Below, in pieces: positions 15,252-23,425 of a DNA stretch of 26,655 nt (position 1 is its first letter; each line of letters starts with the position of its first letter). The DNA comes from Bacillota bacterium. GTDB taxonomy: Bacteria > Bacillota > Clostridia > Lachnospirales > Lachnospiraceae. The DNA is taken from NCBI GenBank assembly GCA_023439125.1, contig JAEXOU010000025.1, forward strand, positions 1 through 26,655, read 5' to 3'. The notes under the pieces were generated by a model. The model made no database searches. It saw only the letters and a program-made list of their open reading frames with translations, and had not been told where the DNA came from. Made by a program: the position numbers and the translations under genes.

Positions 15252-15551
15252 GAGATATAATATTTAATTCAAGTGTCAAAAGTCCTTAAGATAGAGATGC
15301 CATTTTGCACAAGGAAATGTTAGGGGTATGGGATGACAAACATAATTTATACGCAACACGCTTTCGCTTGAATGAAGTTCGTAACGGTACATAAGGACCT
15401 AAAATACAGGTCCTAAGTACCGACGACTTCATAACAGTATGCTCCTAAATTATGTTTGTCACCCCATTTTTATCAAGTTGATTTACGTGCAAAATGACAT
15501 ATTAAATTCATAAAAACTTTTGACACCCTAATCATATATTAATTATATCTC
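15252..15551. repeat. 300-bp imperfect palindrome (foldback element)
   Basis: Inverted arms match all along this stretch around a centre near 15400. They are GAGATATAAT/ATTATATCTC (15252-15261, 15542-15551), GTGTCAAAAGT/ACTTTTGACAC (15273-15283, 15516-15526), CATTTTGCAC/GTGCAAAATG (15301-15310, 15487-15496), TGACAAACATAATTTA and its complement (15334-15349, 15446-15461), GAAGT/ACTTC, GGTAC/GTACC and AGGACCT/AGGTCCT (15394-15400, 15408-15414). It has no ORF. It may be a MITE-like foldback element or a very long structured 3' end of the Tad transcript. Confidence 0.8.
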
Positions 15552-15554
15552 ACG

Positions 15555-17207
15555 TTATCTGTTAGGGCAAGTAAAGATAAAGCAAATATTGGCAAATGCT
15601 ATCTTGTCACCAGGAACAAGTACATTTGGCTCATCCGCGGTAACACGTTTTCCATTTAAAAAAGTACCATTCGTTGAATTCAAATCGATTAAATAATAGG
15701 CTTCATCAATTAGCTCTATTTTCGCATGATATCGACTAATTACAGGACTCGTAAGGGAATAATTCATTCTGTTTTTAACCGTACCAATGTAGAATGGACA
15801 TTCCATGATTGTAATCGAATCCGCAGCCTCTGGCTTTTCTGATATTAGCTGTGGAAATGGTGAGGCAGTAACTCCATTCAGCAGTTTTGTCCGGTTACTT
15901 TCAGATTCTGTACTATTTTGATCCATAATTGAAGATAGATGTTGTACTGGAGGCTTTGGATTATCTCTTAGAGCTGTAACATCTGATATCATATTGGTGT
16001 CACTCATATCATATACTTCATCCTTAATCTCCATTCGACTTGAATACGTTTTATGGTCTAGTTCCATAGCTGCTGCCATCTCCTGATGAATATTTGGTTC
16101 ATATAGACCAATCGATACTATTTTACTAACCTTATTTTTAGGATCAAATATCTTTATCAAACCATAGACTGATGGTATTAAAATAACAACCAGTAAAGCG
16201 GCAAACTTTATTGGCTCAAGTTTATGTGTTACAGAATCTCTTAATAAATTACTGCTTGCAATCATTCCACAAATCAAAGTTATCACAAGCACAACAATCC
16301 CACCAAATATATAGTATTTGGAAGGATAATAAAATACTTCTTGCTCCTCTTGACGAGATTGAGAAATCAGTGGTCTGACACTTGACGTTTTCTTATACTT
16401 TGAAGCATGTTCCTCCACCCTTTGATTTGGAGGATGAAATGTCGCATCCATAGCTGGTGGGAACATTGAAAATGATTGCTTTGGCAAAGAATCTTTTACA
16501 TGTTCATGTAATATCCCACTTTCTTGGCTCTTGCTTGATGTTCTTATAACTGGTTCTGAAGTATTTAACATAGAAACAGTTATTTGTTCTCTCTTTGGTT
16601 CTTGTATTCTATTCTCACTAGGATTGAAATCATTCGTTTTAGTATTTATCGAATTACCTTGATTCTCAATCAGTTTCATTAAATCATCAATCGTACAGTT
16701 TTTATCTTTACTCTTCATATACAAGGAATAGACTAAATAAACTGCTTCACGGTCTTCATAGTCTACACATTCCATAAATGATTCAAAAAATTTAGCTAAT
16801 TGCACCTTGATCTGATGTTGATATCCAGAATAATAACATATATGAACATCATAATTTGGTAGACCAATAAAAATCTGATCCGCTAAAATTAAAAAATCAT
16901 CTTCCTTTAGTAAATACTTTGGTGCTTGTCTTATTGCCGTTAATAATCCCTTTACTAGCGTACTAAGTTGATCTACTTTTGGTGGTATCATTGCACATAT
17001 CTCTGATAGAGGTTGATATCCATTAATCTCATAATATATCATTCGCTCTCCATTCATCTGTTGTACATGAAATGGTAACAGTCCCACTAAATTATTATAA
17101 ATTAACATCTTTTCTTGAAAAGTGCTATCTAATGGCTTATCTTGTTGTTCTTCATCATAAATAACTAGATAGTTATGTTGCATATCTCTCTTATATTCTG
17201 TTCTCAT
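15555..17207 (-). CDS. DUF6382 / FHA-domain membrane protein of the Tad operon
   Basis: Residues 1-185 resemble the DUF6382 domain often found at the N-terminus of Clostridial FHA proteins. A low-complexity polar linker (190-290) follows, then two membrane helices (about 299-320 and 335-354), another linker, and a C-terminal FHA domain (about 463-548). The FHA core is intact: G475 (YIGTV), SRYH (491-494), NSTNGTFLNG (510-519), VPGDKI. FHA domains bind phosphothreonine peptides, so this protein could read phosphorylation by a PASTA-type Ser/Thr kinase, none of which is in the window. Two helices place both ends in the cytoplasm. It lies 17 bases after a TadE gene and is the last gene of the operon. 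Its exact role in pilus function is unknown. Confidence 0.85.
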   Translation of the reverse strand: MRTEYKRDMQHNYLVIYDEEQQDKPLDSTFQEKMLIYNNLVGLLPFHVQQMNGERMIYYEINGYQPLSEICAMIPPKVDQLSTLVKGLLTAIRQAPKYLLKEDDFLILADQIFIGLPNYDVHICYYSGYQHQIKVQLAKFFESFMECVDYEDREAVYLVYSLYMKSKDKNCTIDDLMKLIENQGNSINTKTNDFNPSENRIQEPKREQITVSMLNTSEPVIRTSSKSQESGILHEHVKDSLPKQSFSMFPPAMDATFHPPNQRVEEHASKYKKTSSVRPLISQSRQEEQEVFYYPSKYYIFGGIVVLVITLICGMIASSNLLRDSVTHKLEPIKFAALLVVILIPSVYGLIKIFDPKNKVSKIVSIGLYEPNIHQEMAAAMELDHKTYSSRMEIKDEVYDMSDTNMISDVTALRDNPKPPVQHLSSIMDQNSTESESNRTKLLNGVTASPFPQLISEKPEAADSITIMECPFYIGTVKNRMNYSLTSPVISRYHAKIELIDEAYYLIDLNSTNGTFLNGKRVTADEPNVLVPGDKIAFANICFIFTCPNR

Positions 17208-17224
17208 ACCATTACCCCCTCTAC

Positions 17225-17821
17225 TTAATGTATATATCCAATAAATTTTGCTAGCTCATTAAGAGCTTGTTCAATACCTTTTATTTTTGTTCCTAATGAG
17301 ATGGCAGCTTGAAGTGCCCTAGCTTTCTCTTCTCTTGGAAATGATTTTGTTGTATGACTAAACACAAAAGTAAAAGAATCATCAAAGAACCGATTCATCC
17401 AATTCATACCATAGAATTTTGTTCTTACGATCCCAGCAACCGTTACATTGGAATATGTAGAACTAACTTCAACATCCTGGACGTTAAGTACATAATATCC
17501 TGATTTTAACCTATCTCTCATGTATTGTTTTAATATATCCTCCTTTGGTTGCCGGTTACCGAAAAACACCCAGAATGTATTTTTTAAGACAACTGAAACA
17601 CGATTCACCCTATTATCCTCTAGTCCTACCTCATATGTCATATACGCTCCAGCTTTTCTGGCGATATCATTCATTTCTGCCTGTAGCTTTGCTCTATCAT
17701 AAGAATAAAATGTATAATTAAGTAAGAACAGTATTACAAAGAATATAATTGGAAATACCAAAGCCGCCTCGACGGTATAACTACCATCACATTCTCTATA
17801 TTTATGGTTTCGATTTCTCAT
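17225..17821 (-). CDS. TadE-like pilus assembly protein
   Basis: This 198-residue protein has a type IV prepilin-like N-terminus. A polar basic leader ends in G13, followed by SYTVE with glutamate at mature position +5, then a hydrophobic helix (18-38, ALVFPIIFFVILFLL). This matches TadE-type minor pseudopilins processed by the Tad prepilin peptidase. The remainder is an extracytoplasmic domain with strands around VLNVQDVEVSSTYSNVTVAG and a C-terminal helix. Its ATG overlaps the prepilin peptidase stop by four bases (ATGA). A role in pilus biogenesis or surface adhesion follows from family and context; no specific partner is known. Confidence 0.88.
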   Translation of the reverse strand: MRNRNHKYRECDGSYTVEAALVFPIIFFVILFLLNYTFYSYDRAKLQAEMNDIARKAGAYMTYEVGLEDNRVNRVSVVLKNTFWVFFGNRQPKEDILKQYMRDRLKSGYYVLNVQDVEVSSTYSNVTVAGIVRTKFYGMNWMNRFFDDSFTFVFSHTTKSFPREEKARALQAAISLGTKIKGIEQALNELAKFIGYIH

Positions 17822-18267
17822 ATGTTATTACCACCTAAAGTAAGGCTACATAACAATCCAAAAAACAAAAACGGAATAAATGGTATTGTATGTTTTTTTC
17901 CATAACGAAAAAAAGTAAGTAAAATGATTGAAACGATCGCAGAAGCTAAAAAGCTGTATGTAATAATTTCAAGATTTCTATAAGCTCCAACCATAATTCC
18001 TATAATTGAAATCAAGTAACCATCTCCTAATCCGATTTGCCCTTTTGTTAACTTGCTAACACAAATAAAAATAACTCCTATCACCACACCGAATATCCGG
18101 TCAAACCAAGAGATATTATGCAAACAAATTGAATTAACAATAATCTCTACTAAAAAAAATGGGGTGATCAAAAAATAATGCCATAACACAATTCTTTTTT
18201 TCTTGATGTCCTCAATTGCACATATTAAAAGCAATAGAAATACACCAATGACTCCAATATACTTCAT
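17818..18267 (-). CDS. tadV: Type IV prepilin peptidase (A24, TadV/CpaA-like)
   Basis: This is a small (149 aa) polytopic membrane aspartyl protease that cleaves the leader of Flp-type prepilins. The two catalytic aspartates are visible: D20 in AIEDIKKKRI (17-26) and D82 in GLGDGY (79-84), the family GxGD motif. There is no N-terminal methyltransferase domain, as usual for Tad-type peptidases. Five or six hydrophobic helices are evident. It lies between two TadE-like genes, overlaps the next one and starts 22 bases after the previous stop. Likely substrates in this operon are the Flp pilin and the TadE-like proteins. Confidence 0.92.
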   Translation of the reverse strand: MKYIGVIGVFLLLLICAIEDIKKKRIVLWHYFLITPFFLVEIIVNSICLHNISWFDRIFGVVIGVIFICVSKLTKGQIGLGDGYLISIIGIMVGAYRNLEIITYSFLASAIVSIILLTFFRYGKKHTIPFIPFLFFGLLCSLTLGGNNI

Positions 18268-18289
18268 ACCTTTCCCCTTTTTAATGATT

Positions 18290-19207
18290 TTAGTGATACT
18301 GCTGGCATCGTTTACACAATCGTCGATTAGTTACTTCAGAGATCGGAACCGTTAAAATCTTTCTTGAAATTGCAGTACAGCTCGCGTTCTTGTGATATCG
18401 ATTTCCATTTGCTGTTATATAGAGCGTTTCTGGAGTTATATCTCCATTATGAAAACACCTCTCACATGCATAGTATTTTGCACCACTGTTATTCCTTCTA
18501 CTGGTGATATTTATGGATGAACATGACATAACTGATATTTTAAGATAAGTACAAGACTTATTCGTGTGGTATACATCCCCATTCTCAGTTATATATACCA
18601 TTTCCTCTTCATTCTCTTCTTCATCTTTATTCTCATCTTCTACCGTTTGAGCTTTCGACTCAACTGCATAACCGTTAAAACTTCTCATGCGTACAGTCTG
18701 GATTACTGGTAACTTAGGTAATATTTTTTGAAATACAGGAAATTTTATCTGATATGTCAACGTTATAGTTACACACTCTTCCTCATCAAAGATTGATGAT
18801 CCATAAAACAAGATTCCATTATAACCACCATCAATACAACGTTGTACGATAGACATATCTTCAAGATATGAGGATAATCTATTACTAAAGTAAAGACTGT
18901 CAATCGTGTTACCTGAGATTGTACTAAAATCAATATCATTTACGATATCAGAAAGAAAAGAATCCTCCTTGTCTGCAAATATTCCTGAAAACTTTTCCTC
19001 TTCGCCAGCTGCTGTTTGTTTCATAAACAGATTAGTTACAATCCCATAAGAAGAAACTTCTTTTGCTACCTTGGTTGCATTGACATGTATTACTTCTTGC
19101 ATCATCAGTATCTGATAAAAGTAAAGAAAGAAGTAAACTACAAAAATAAAAATTGGCAAAACTAAAGTTGCTTCCACAGTAATCATTGCTTGTTTCGAAT
19201 TTTTCAT
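18290..19207 (-). CDS. TadE-like pseudopilin with two C-terminal zinc-motif repeats
   Basis: The N-terminus is TadE-like: short basic leader, A7, MITVE with glutamate at +5, then a hydrophobic helix (about 13-34). The leader residue is alanine, not the usual glycine. An extracytoplasmic domain (about 40-180) and an acidic linker (188-203, DENKDEEENEEE) follow. The C-terminus holds two copies of one motif: VYITENGDVYH-x4-C ... CERC (H214, C219, C248, C251) and LYITANGNRYH-x4-C ... CKRC (H272, C277, C298, C301). Each copy looks like an Ada-type zinc ribbon with one histidine and three cysteines. Such motifs probably bind zinc; outside the cell this is uncommon and their role is unknown. It lies between the DUF5702 and prepilin peptidase genes. 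Confidence 0.88.
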   Translation of the reverse strand: MKNSKQAMITVEATLVLPIFIFVVYFFLYFYQILMMQEVIHVNATKVAKEVSSYGIVTNLFMKQTAAGEEEKFSGIFADKEDSFLSDIVNDIDFSTISGNTIDSLYFSNRLSSYLEDMSIVQRCIDGGYNGILFYGSSIFDEEECVTITLTYQIKFPVFQKILPKLPVIQTVRMRSFNGYAVESKAQTVEDENKDEEENEEEMVYITENGDVYHTNKSCTYLKISVMSCSSINITSRRNNSGAKYYACERCFHNGDITPETLYITANGNRYHKNASCTAISRKILTVPISEVTNRRLCKRCQQYH

Positions 19208-19279
19208 CTAGCTAACTCCTAACTATGTCCCAATTAGTTCTTTAGTCAATGTCCTATTTTTTATGTATATGGTCAAAAC

Positions 19280-19332
19280 TCTGGTTTTAAGGATTGGTAT
19301 CCTTTCCTGGAGAGATTTATTTTTTAACCAGA
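19280..19332 (-). repeat. Nested hairpin inside the Tad operon
   Basis: TCTGGTT/AACCAGA (19280-19286, 19326-19332) enclose a tight AAGGAT-TGGT-ATCCTT hairpin (19289-19304). It lies in the 144-base gap between the DUF5702 and zinc TadE genes, the longest gap within the operon. No T-run follows on the minus strand, so RNA processing or stability is more likely than termination. Confidence 0.5.
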
Positions 19333-19351
19333 ATCTTAACCATACCATCTG

Positions 19352-21727
19352 TTAATAAGTAATTGCTGTCTGACAGGTTATGCTATACCCGTCAATGAAT
19401 ATGTCATATTGTTGAATAAAAGGTAATTTAAAAAACTTCTGCTTCATATATCCTTTTGCTTCACAGCTGTAGCTGAATAAACAATTTTTTATTCGAAAGT
19501 TTTCATCGTACTCATATCTAAGATTTTCTTGTATCAAATCAAGACTTCGATATACAAGATTTATATCCGAAACAAAGAGCATAAGAAGAAATAGATATTG
19601 CGAGTAAGAAAGTGTCAAATAACTTTTACATTCATAATTCGTTACCGCTTTCTTCACATATTCTTTATTCATAGAAAGGAGGTCCGAGTATTCGACTTTA
19701 AAATCCTCTTTTGTTGTATAAATCGGAACCTTCTTCCCGTTTAATAAAGCAGAAACCTCAACAACTGCTTCACAATAAGCCCAGTAAATAAGAATGATAT
19801 ACTTTACTACCTGCGTTATCCCTGCTACTGGGACCCATCCAACAGCCTTAGCTGCAGTTGCCTCTGCTTTACTGGTTTTTTCAGAATCTGCTATAACTGA
19901 AATACTATTCATTAATATTCGAAGAACTAGTAATTCAATAATTACGCTATAAAAACTGTCTTCTTCCTCATATTCCCCAGTAATGATATACTCCTGTTCA
20001 TATTTTAAGACTTGTCCAACTTTAAACTGCTCAGATGTGTAATTTGTCATGTGCTCCGTAATATATGCATTCAATAGCAAATCATCTATCATATCTTCTA
20101 TACTTGTTCCTATTCCTTGGAAACCCCAATTACCGAAGCTTAATCCTCCTGTTAGGATACTGCTAACACATAAATCCTCTTGTTTAATATCAGGGAAGTT
20201 CTCACTATAACAATAGCCTTCGCTAGGGAGTTGGACTCCTGACAGCTGCTCCTTTGATATTTCATTATCACCAACTACTAAATCTGCTATATATGATCCA
20301 ATCATCTCACGCACAAAATCAATTACATCAATTTTATTTACATCTAAGTTCAAAGAGGAGTAGTCGAATTCTAATCCTTCCATACTTAAATTATATAACC
20401 TACTTGTCCACTCATTCATTACAGTAAGCCAATTTTGAAAGCCTTCCTCCTCTAAACTAAATGGTACCATTGGCATTGAAAGAATCTCCTTTATTAGCTT
20501 CTGATTTGAGACTAAAGTCTGCCTCATTTTATTAACATCCTTTATCATGCTAACATTCCCATTGCCCATATCGGAATACCGCTCAAGATCATCTGATCCT
20601 CCACTTAACTCACTAAATATCTCAGCCGAGATCTCATTCTTAAGGCCTTCGACTTTAGTTAAATATGTATGATAGGCCTCATCTAGCTCCTTTCGTCCAG
20701 AATCGATTTCATTAATTTGATCTAAGGCTTTGTCAATCATCTCATCCATTTTTTTAACCGTATCAGTTAAATAATTTGCAATATTCCTAGCTACAGAGCA
20801 ATTCTGTTCATATTCCTCCATTCGCTTATTGTATTCGATTCTCTCTTCCTCAGTACACTTTTGGATATCAATAGCTCCTAACTCTACTGCTACTTGCATT
20901 AAACCTTCTGCTTGCTCAACCAATTGATCTAACACCTGCGGAAATTGAACATATTCATCCTCAAGCTGTCTAAATATAACAGAGTTATTAATTCGCACCG
21001 ACTGCATCGTTGGTTTACTAGTTACAATCTCTTTAATGAATACCTCATTACACGATATGGCCTTTGTGAAAGTAAACAACTCAATCCCATAATCATCCGT
21101 TACAATCCCATCGATTAATTCAACTAATTCTAGTGCGTTTTGATCAATACTCATCATCTTACTTTCTACCACAAGCTTTTCTTGTAACACCTTACTTGTC
21201 TCTTCCCCATCCTCTATTAAGCCCATAGCCTCTAGTGCTGTCTCTAATAAATCTAATGGTGTTTGATATTTCATGTAAGCAATCATCTGCTTTTTCGCAT
21301 AGTCCCCACCATCATTACTAAGATAAATAAGGTCATCTATCATAACATTACTTAATTTGGGATTACACATTAAAAAACTGCTATTCGAGGCATTCCAAAC
21401 ATAAGATAACAAGCTTGCCCGTTTCTCTGGCTCCAAACTGTCATTCATTTTTTCCATAACCTGTGTGGCAATCTTTTCTTTATGTTCTTCTACTGTCCCC
21501 TCTTCAAGGTCATAACCAAAAACATGATAGTTCTCAAAAAGTGGTAAATAATAGTCACATAAAGAGGATTCTGTTGAAGTTTGTAAGACACGGTTTAGAT
21601 ATGTCTTACCTGTATTGAGTCTTGCACACTCAATCGTTGTTACTATAAAGGATAGGATAATACACAAAATAAGACTTAAATATACAGTTATTATGGCCGA
21701 TTCTTCTTTTCTCATTATAGATACCAT
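19352..21727 (-). CDS. DUF5702 protein of the Tad locus
   Basis: This 791-residue protein has one N-terminal membrane helix (about 12-33) after a short leader MRKEESA. The start resembles a prepilin (IITVYLSLIL), but the expected +5 glutamate is tyrosine. The long extracytoplasmic region is helical and charged, with coiled-coil-like parts around 290-380. A hydrophobic segment near 640-665 and a Cys-containing C-terminus follow. It matches the DUF5702 family found in Clostridial Tad loci, where it occupies the position of TadG-like proteins. The function is unknown. The ATG directly follows the Flp stop codon and has no strong Shine-Dalgarno, implying coupling. A second in-frame ATG lies four codons later and is about as likely a start. 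Confidence 0.82.
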   Translation of the reverse strand: MVSIMRKEESAIITVYLSLILCIILSFIVTTIECARLNTGKTYLNRVLQTSTESSLCDYYLPLFENYHVFGYDLEEGTVEEHKEKIATQVMEKMNDSLEPEKRASLLSYVWNASNSSFLMCNPKLSNVMIDDLIYLSNDGGDYAKKQMIAYMKYQTPLDLLETALEAMGLIEDGEETSKVLQEKLVVESKMMSIDQNALELVELIDGIVTDDYGIELFTFTKAISCNEVFIKEIVTSKPTMQSVRINNSVIFRQLEDEYVQFPQVLDQLVEQAEGLMQVAVELGAIDIQKCTEEERIEYNKRMEEYEQNCSVARNIANYLTDTVKKMDEMIDKALDQINEIDSGRKELDEAYHTYLTKVEGLKNEISAEIFSELSGGSDDLERYSDMGNGNVSMIKDVNKMRQTLVSNQKLIKEILSMPMVPFSLEEEGFQNWLTVMNEWTSRLYNLSMEGLEFDYSSLNLDVNKIDVIDFVREMIGSYIADLVVGDNEISKEQLSGVQLPSEGYCYSENFPDIKQEDLCVSSILTGGLSFGNWGFQGIGTSIEDMIDDLLLNAYITEHMTNYTSEQFKVGQVLKYEQEYIITGEYEEEDSFYSVIIELLVLRILMNSISVIADSEKTSKAEATAAKAVGWVPVAGITQVVKYIILIYWAYCEAVVEVSALLNGKKVPIYTTKEDFKVEYSDLLSMNKEYVKKAVTNYECKSYLTLSYSQYLFLLMLFVSDINLVYRSLDLIQENLRYEYDENFRIKNCLFSYSCEAKGYMKQKFFKLPFIQQYDIFIDGYSITCQTAITY

Positions 21728-21919
21728 TTATAAATCAATCTCACTATCTTCAAAAATTTGTTCACTCGCTGGTTCCAAATAGTCTAGAGAATCCTTTACA
21801 AATGTTGTGACTTCATCTTGAAAAATTAGTACTAGTGCTATAACCACAATGATGATTAGTACAACTTCAATAACTCCAAAACCTTTATTATTTTGTTTTA
21901 TTTTACTTACTTTTTTCAT
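21728..21919 (-). CDS. flp: Flp-type IVb major pilin
   Basis: This 63-residue prepilin has a basic leader MKKVSKIKQNNKG. Cleavage after G13 gives FGVIE with glutamate at +5, followed by a hydrophobic helix (about 16-33). The short acidic tail ends EDSEIDL. Size and layout fit Flp/type IVb pilins, the main subunit of Tad pili. TAGGAG lies five bases before the ATG. It is placed between tadC and the DUF5702 gene, next to the secretion platform genes. The acidic tail is slightly longer than in many Flp pilins, and no Tyr follows the Glu as in classic Flp1. Confidence 0.85.
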   Translation of the reverse strand: MKKVSKIKQNNKGFGVIEVVLIIIVVIALVLIFQDEVTTFVKDSLDYLEPASEQIFEDSEIDL

Positions 21920-21954
21920 ATAATCTCCTAACTATCAATATAATATCTTTAAGT

Positions 21955-23412
21955 TTAGAAACTCATAAATGCAGGGATTAAAATAATCATTAAAACAACT
22001 AATAACATCCCAATGGTTGGACCTAATAGCTTTGTTGATGCCTTTTCTCCAAGTTGTTTTGTTATCTCTTTCCTTTCTTCAAAAGCTTCTCTAGCTTCTT
22101 GTTCTAGAAGTTGGGCAATTCCACGACTTCCCATACGTATGTTTTGTGAAAGGATCGTTGCAAATCGTATGTATGATATTACTTTGCAGCGTTTGCCAAA
22201 TTGTTCATAAGTAAATTCCTCTGCCACTCCTAGTTCTTGTTCCCTTTTTGCAATTATCATCTCCTCATATGCTATTCTAGAATAGACCTTTCTTCTTTTC
22301 TTAAAGCATTTAAGCTTTCTACTATCTGTCCTATCGTTCATCTGTTTCTTTACTCGAAGATAATCTATGACAATCCTTTCCCATGCACCTTTGGTTGTCA
22401 TACCAGCAGTCAATAACAACTGAAACTTACTAATGATTTCTGGGTAGTCTCTCTTTAATTGATTCATTCTTTTTTCTTCTTTTCCTTTTCTGTTCTGTTC
22501 AAGAAATACAGGCATTAAAAAGGCTACTATGACTCCCATAACAAATAGGATAGTTGAATTGTTTTCCTCTTTTGACTCCCACTCAAGTTCAACATTGCCA
22601 ACTTTCTCTGGCAGCATTAAGACGCTACGATCTCTTGATTGTTCATCTTCATATATAAGTTCTTGCTCAATTGCATTTTTCAATGCTACTTCTGGATCTA
22701 CAATTTGTGGATATAATACAAACTCATATATCTTCTCTCTCACATCTTCCTCATAACGTATGTACGCAATTACCTTTGCTTTACTTCCTTGATCATCTAC
22801 ATTCTCAAAATTAATGTTTCCATCTCGTTCGATTAAATCCTGATTTTGAACGTTATATGAGATTTTAATGTTCGTGCCTTGAATTGTCTTCGGAAAATAT
22901 AAATTTTTGGTTATGTTTTGAAATGAACTATTTTCTCCAAGTATAAGTAAGTCAAGTTTAGCTTCAACCGCATTAAGTATGTACTCTCTTTCTGCGCCTT
23001 GCAGTATCCTTTCGGATACGTGAATTAGAATCTCCTTCTCTTCAAGTTCACTCTTATAAATGGCTTCGACAGCTCTATCACCTTCTCCAAGTGTAGGTCT
23101 TTGTATTGTACTATTAATGATCTCAGGTTGTTCTGATAAGGATTGAAGTTCGTTTAGAATTACTAGAATAGAAAAAGATAATAAACAAAGAATGATCGCT
23201 GCTCCCTTTTTATATAACATTAAACGTGAATCTTTATTAAGATTTTCTTGTTTATATGGTAATACATGTAAAAGAAGAGCAACAAAACTATAGATAAACT
23301 TAAGTGGATGTTCCTTCCTATCAATTTTTTGAATCATATCTTTTTGATAGTTTCTAGAAGCAATCCATAGAATGATAAAGAATAAAAAAATAGTTAGCGT
23401 TATAATTAACAA
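21955..23412 (-). CDS. tadC: TadC-like platform protein with extracytoplasmic insertion
   Basis: The C-terminal part (about 307-485) is a type II secretion F domain. It includes DYPEIISKFQLLLTAGMTTKGAW, EQELG and a terminal membrane helix (462-482). It forms the inner-membrane platform on which the TadA motor acts. Membrane helices at about 1-18, 70-88 and 287-304 precede it. Between the last two lies a soluble segment of about 195 residues (90-286) predicted outside the membrane, which makes the protein 485 residues rather than about 300. The start is TTG, with AAAGGA seven bases upstream; no better start is available. It lies 13 bases after tadB. The TadC call rests on the F domain and on gene order. 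Confidence 0.85.
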   Translation of the reverse strand: MLIITLTIFLFFIILWIASRNYQKDMIQKIDRKEHPLKFIYSFVALLLHVLPYKQENLNKDSRLMLYKKGAAIILCLLSFSILVILNELQSLSEQPEIINSTIQRPTLGEGDRAVEAIYKSELEEKEILIHVSERILQGAEREYILNAVEAKLDLLILGENSSFQNITKNLYFPKTIQGTNIKISYNVQNQDLIERDGNINFENVDDQGSKAKVIAYIRYEEDVREKIYEFVLYPQIVDPEVALKNAIEQELIYEDEQSRDRSVLMLPEKVGNVELEWESKEENNSTILFVMGVIVAFLMPVFLEQNRKGKEEKRMNQLKRDYPEIISKFQLLLTAGMTTKGAWERIVIDYLRVKKQMNDRTDSRKLKCFKKRRKVYSRIAYEEMIIAKREQELGVAEEFTYEQFGKRCKVISYIRFATILSQNIRMGSRGIAQLLEQEAREAFEERKEITKQLGEKASTKLLGPTIGMLLVVLMIILIPAFMSF

Positions 23413-23425
23413 TACAGGTTCCTTT

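Larger units (their letters stand above)
15060..15554. other. Non-coding region between the Tad operon end and glpK
   Basis: These 495 bases contain no credible ORF. They hold the glpK promoter near 15088-15116, a nested hairpin at 15184-15248 and a 300-bp palindromic element at 15252-15551. The palindrome abuts the stop codon of the last Tad-operon gene. Confidence 0.8.

Noticed and set aside
15247..15559. TTATC direct repeats as proof of transposition of the 300-bp palindrome
   Set aside because: Five A/T-rich bases are weak evidence, and the right copy is three bases away from the end of the symmetric arm. Kept only as a hint.
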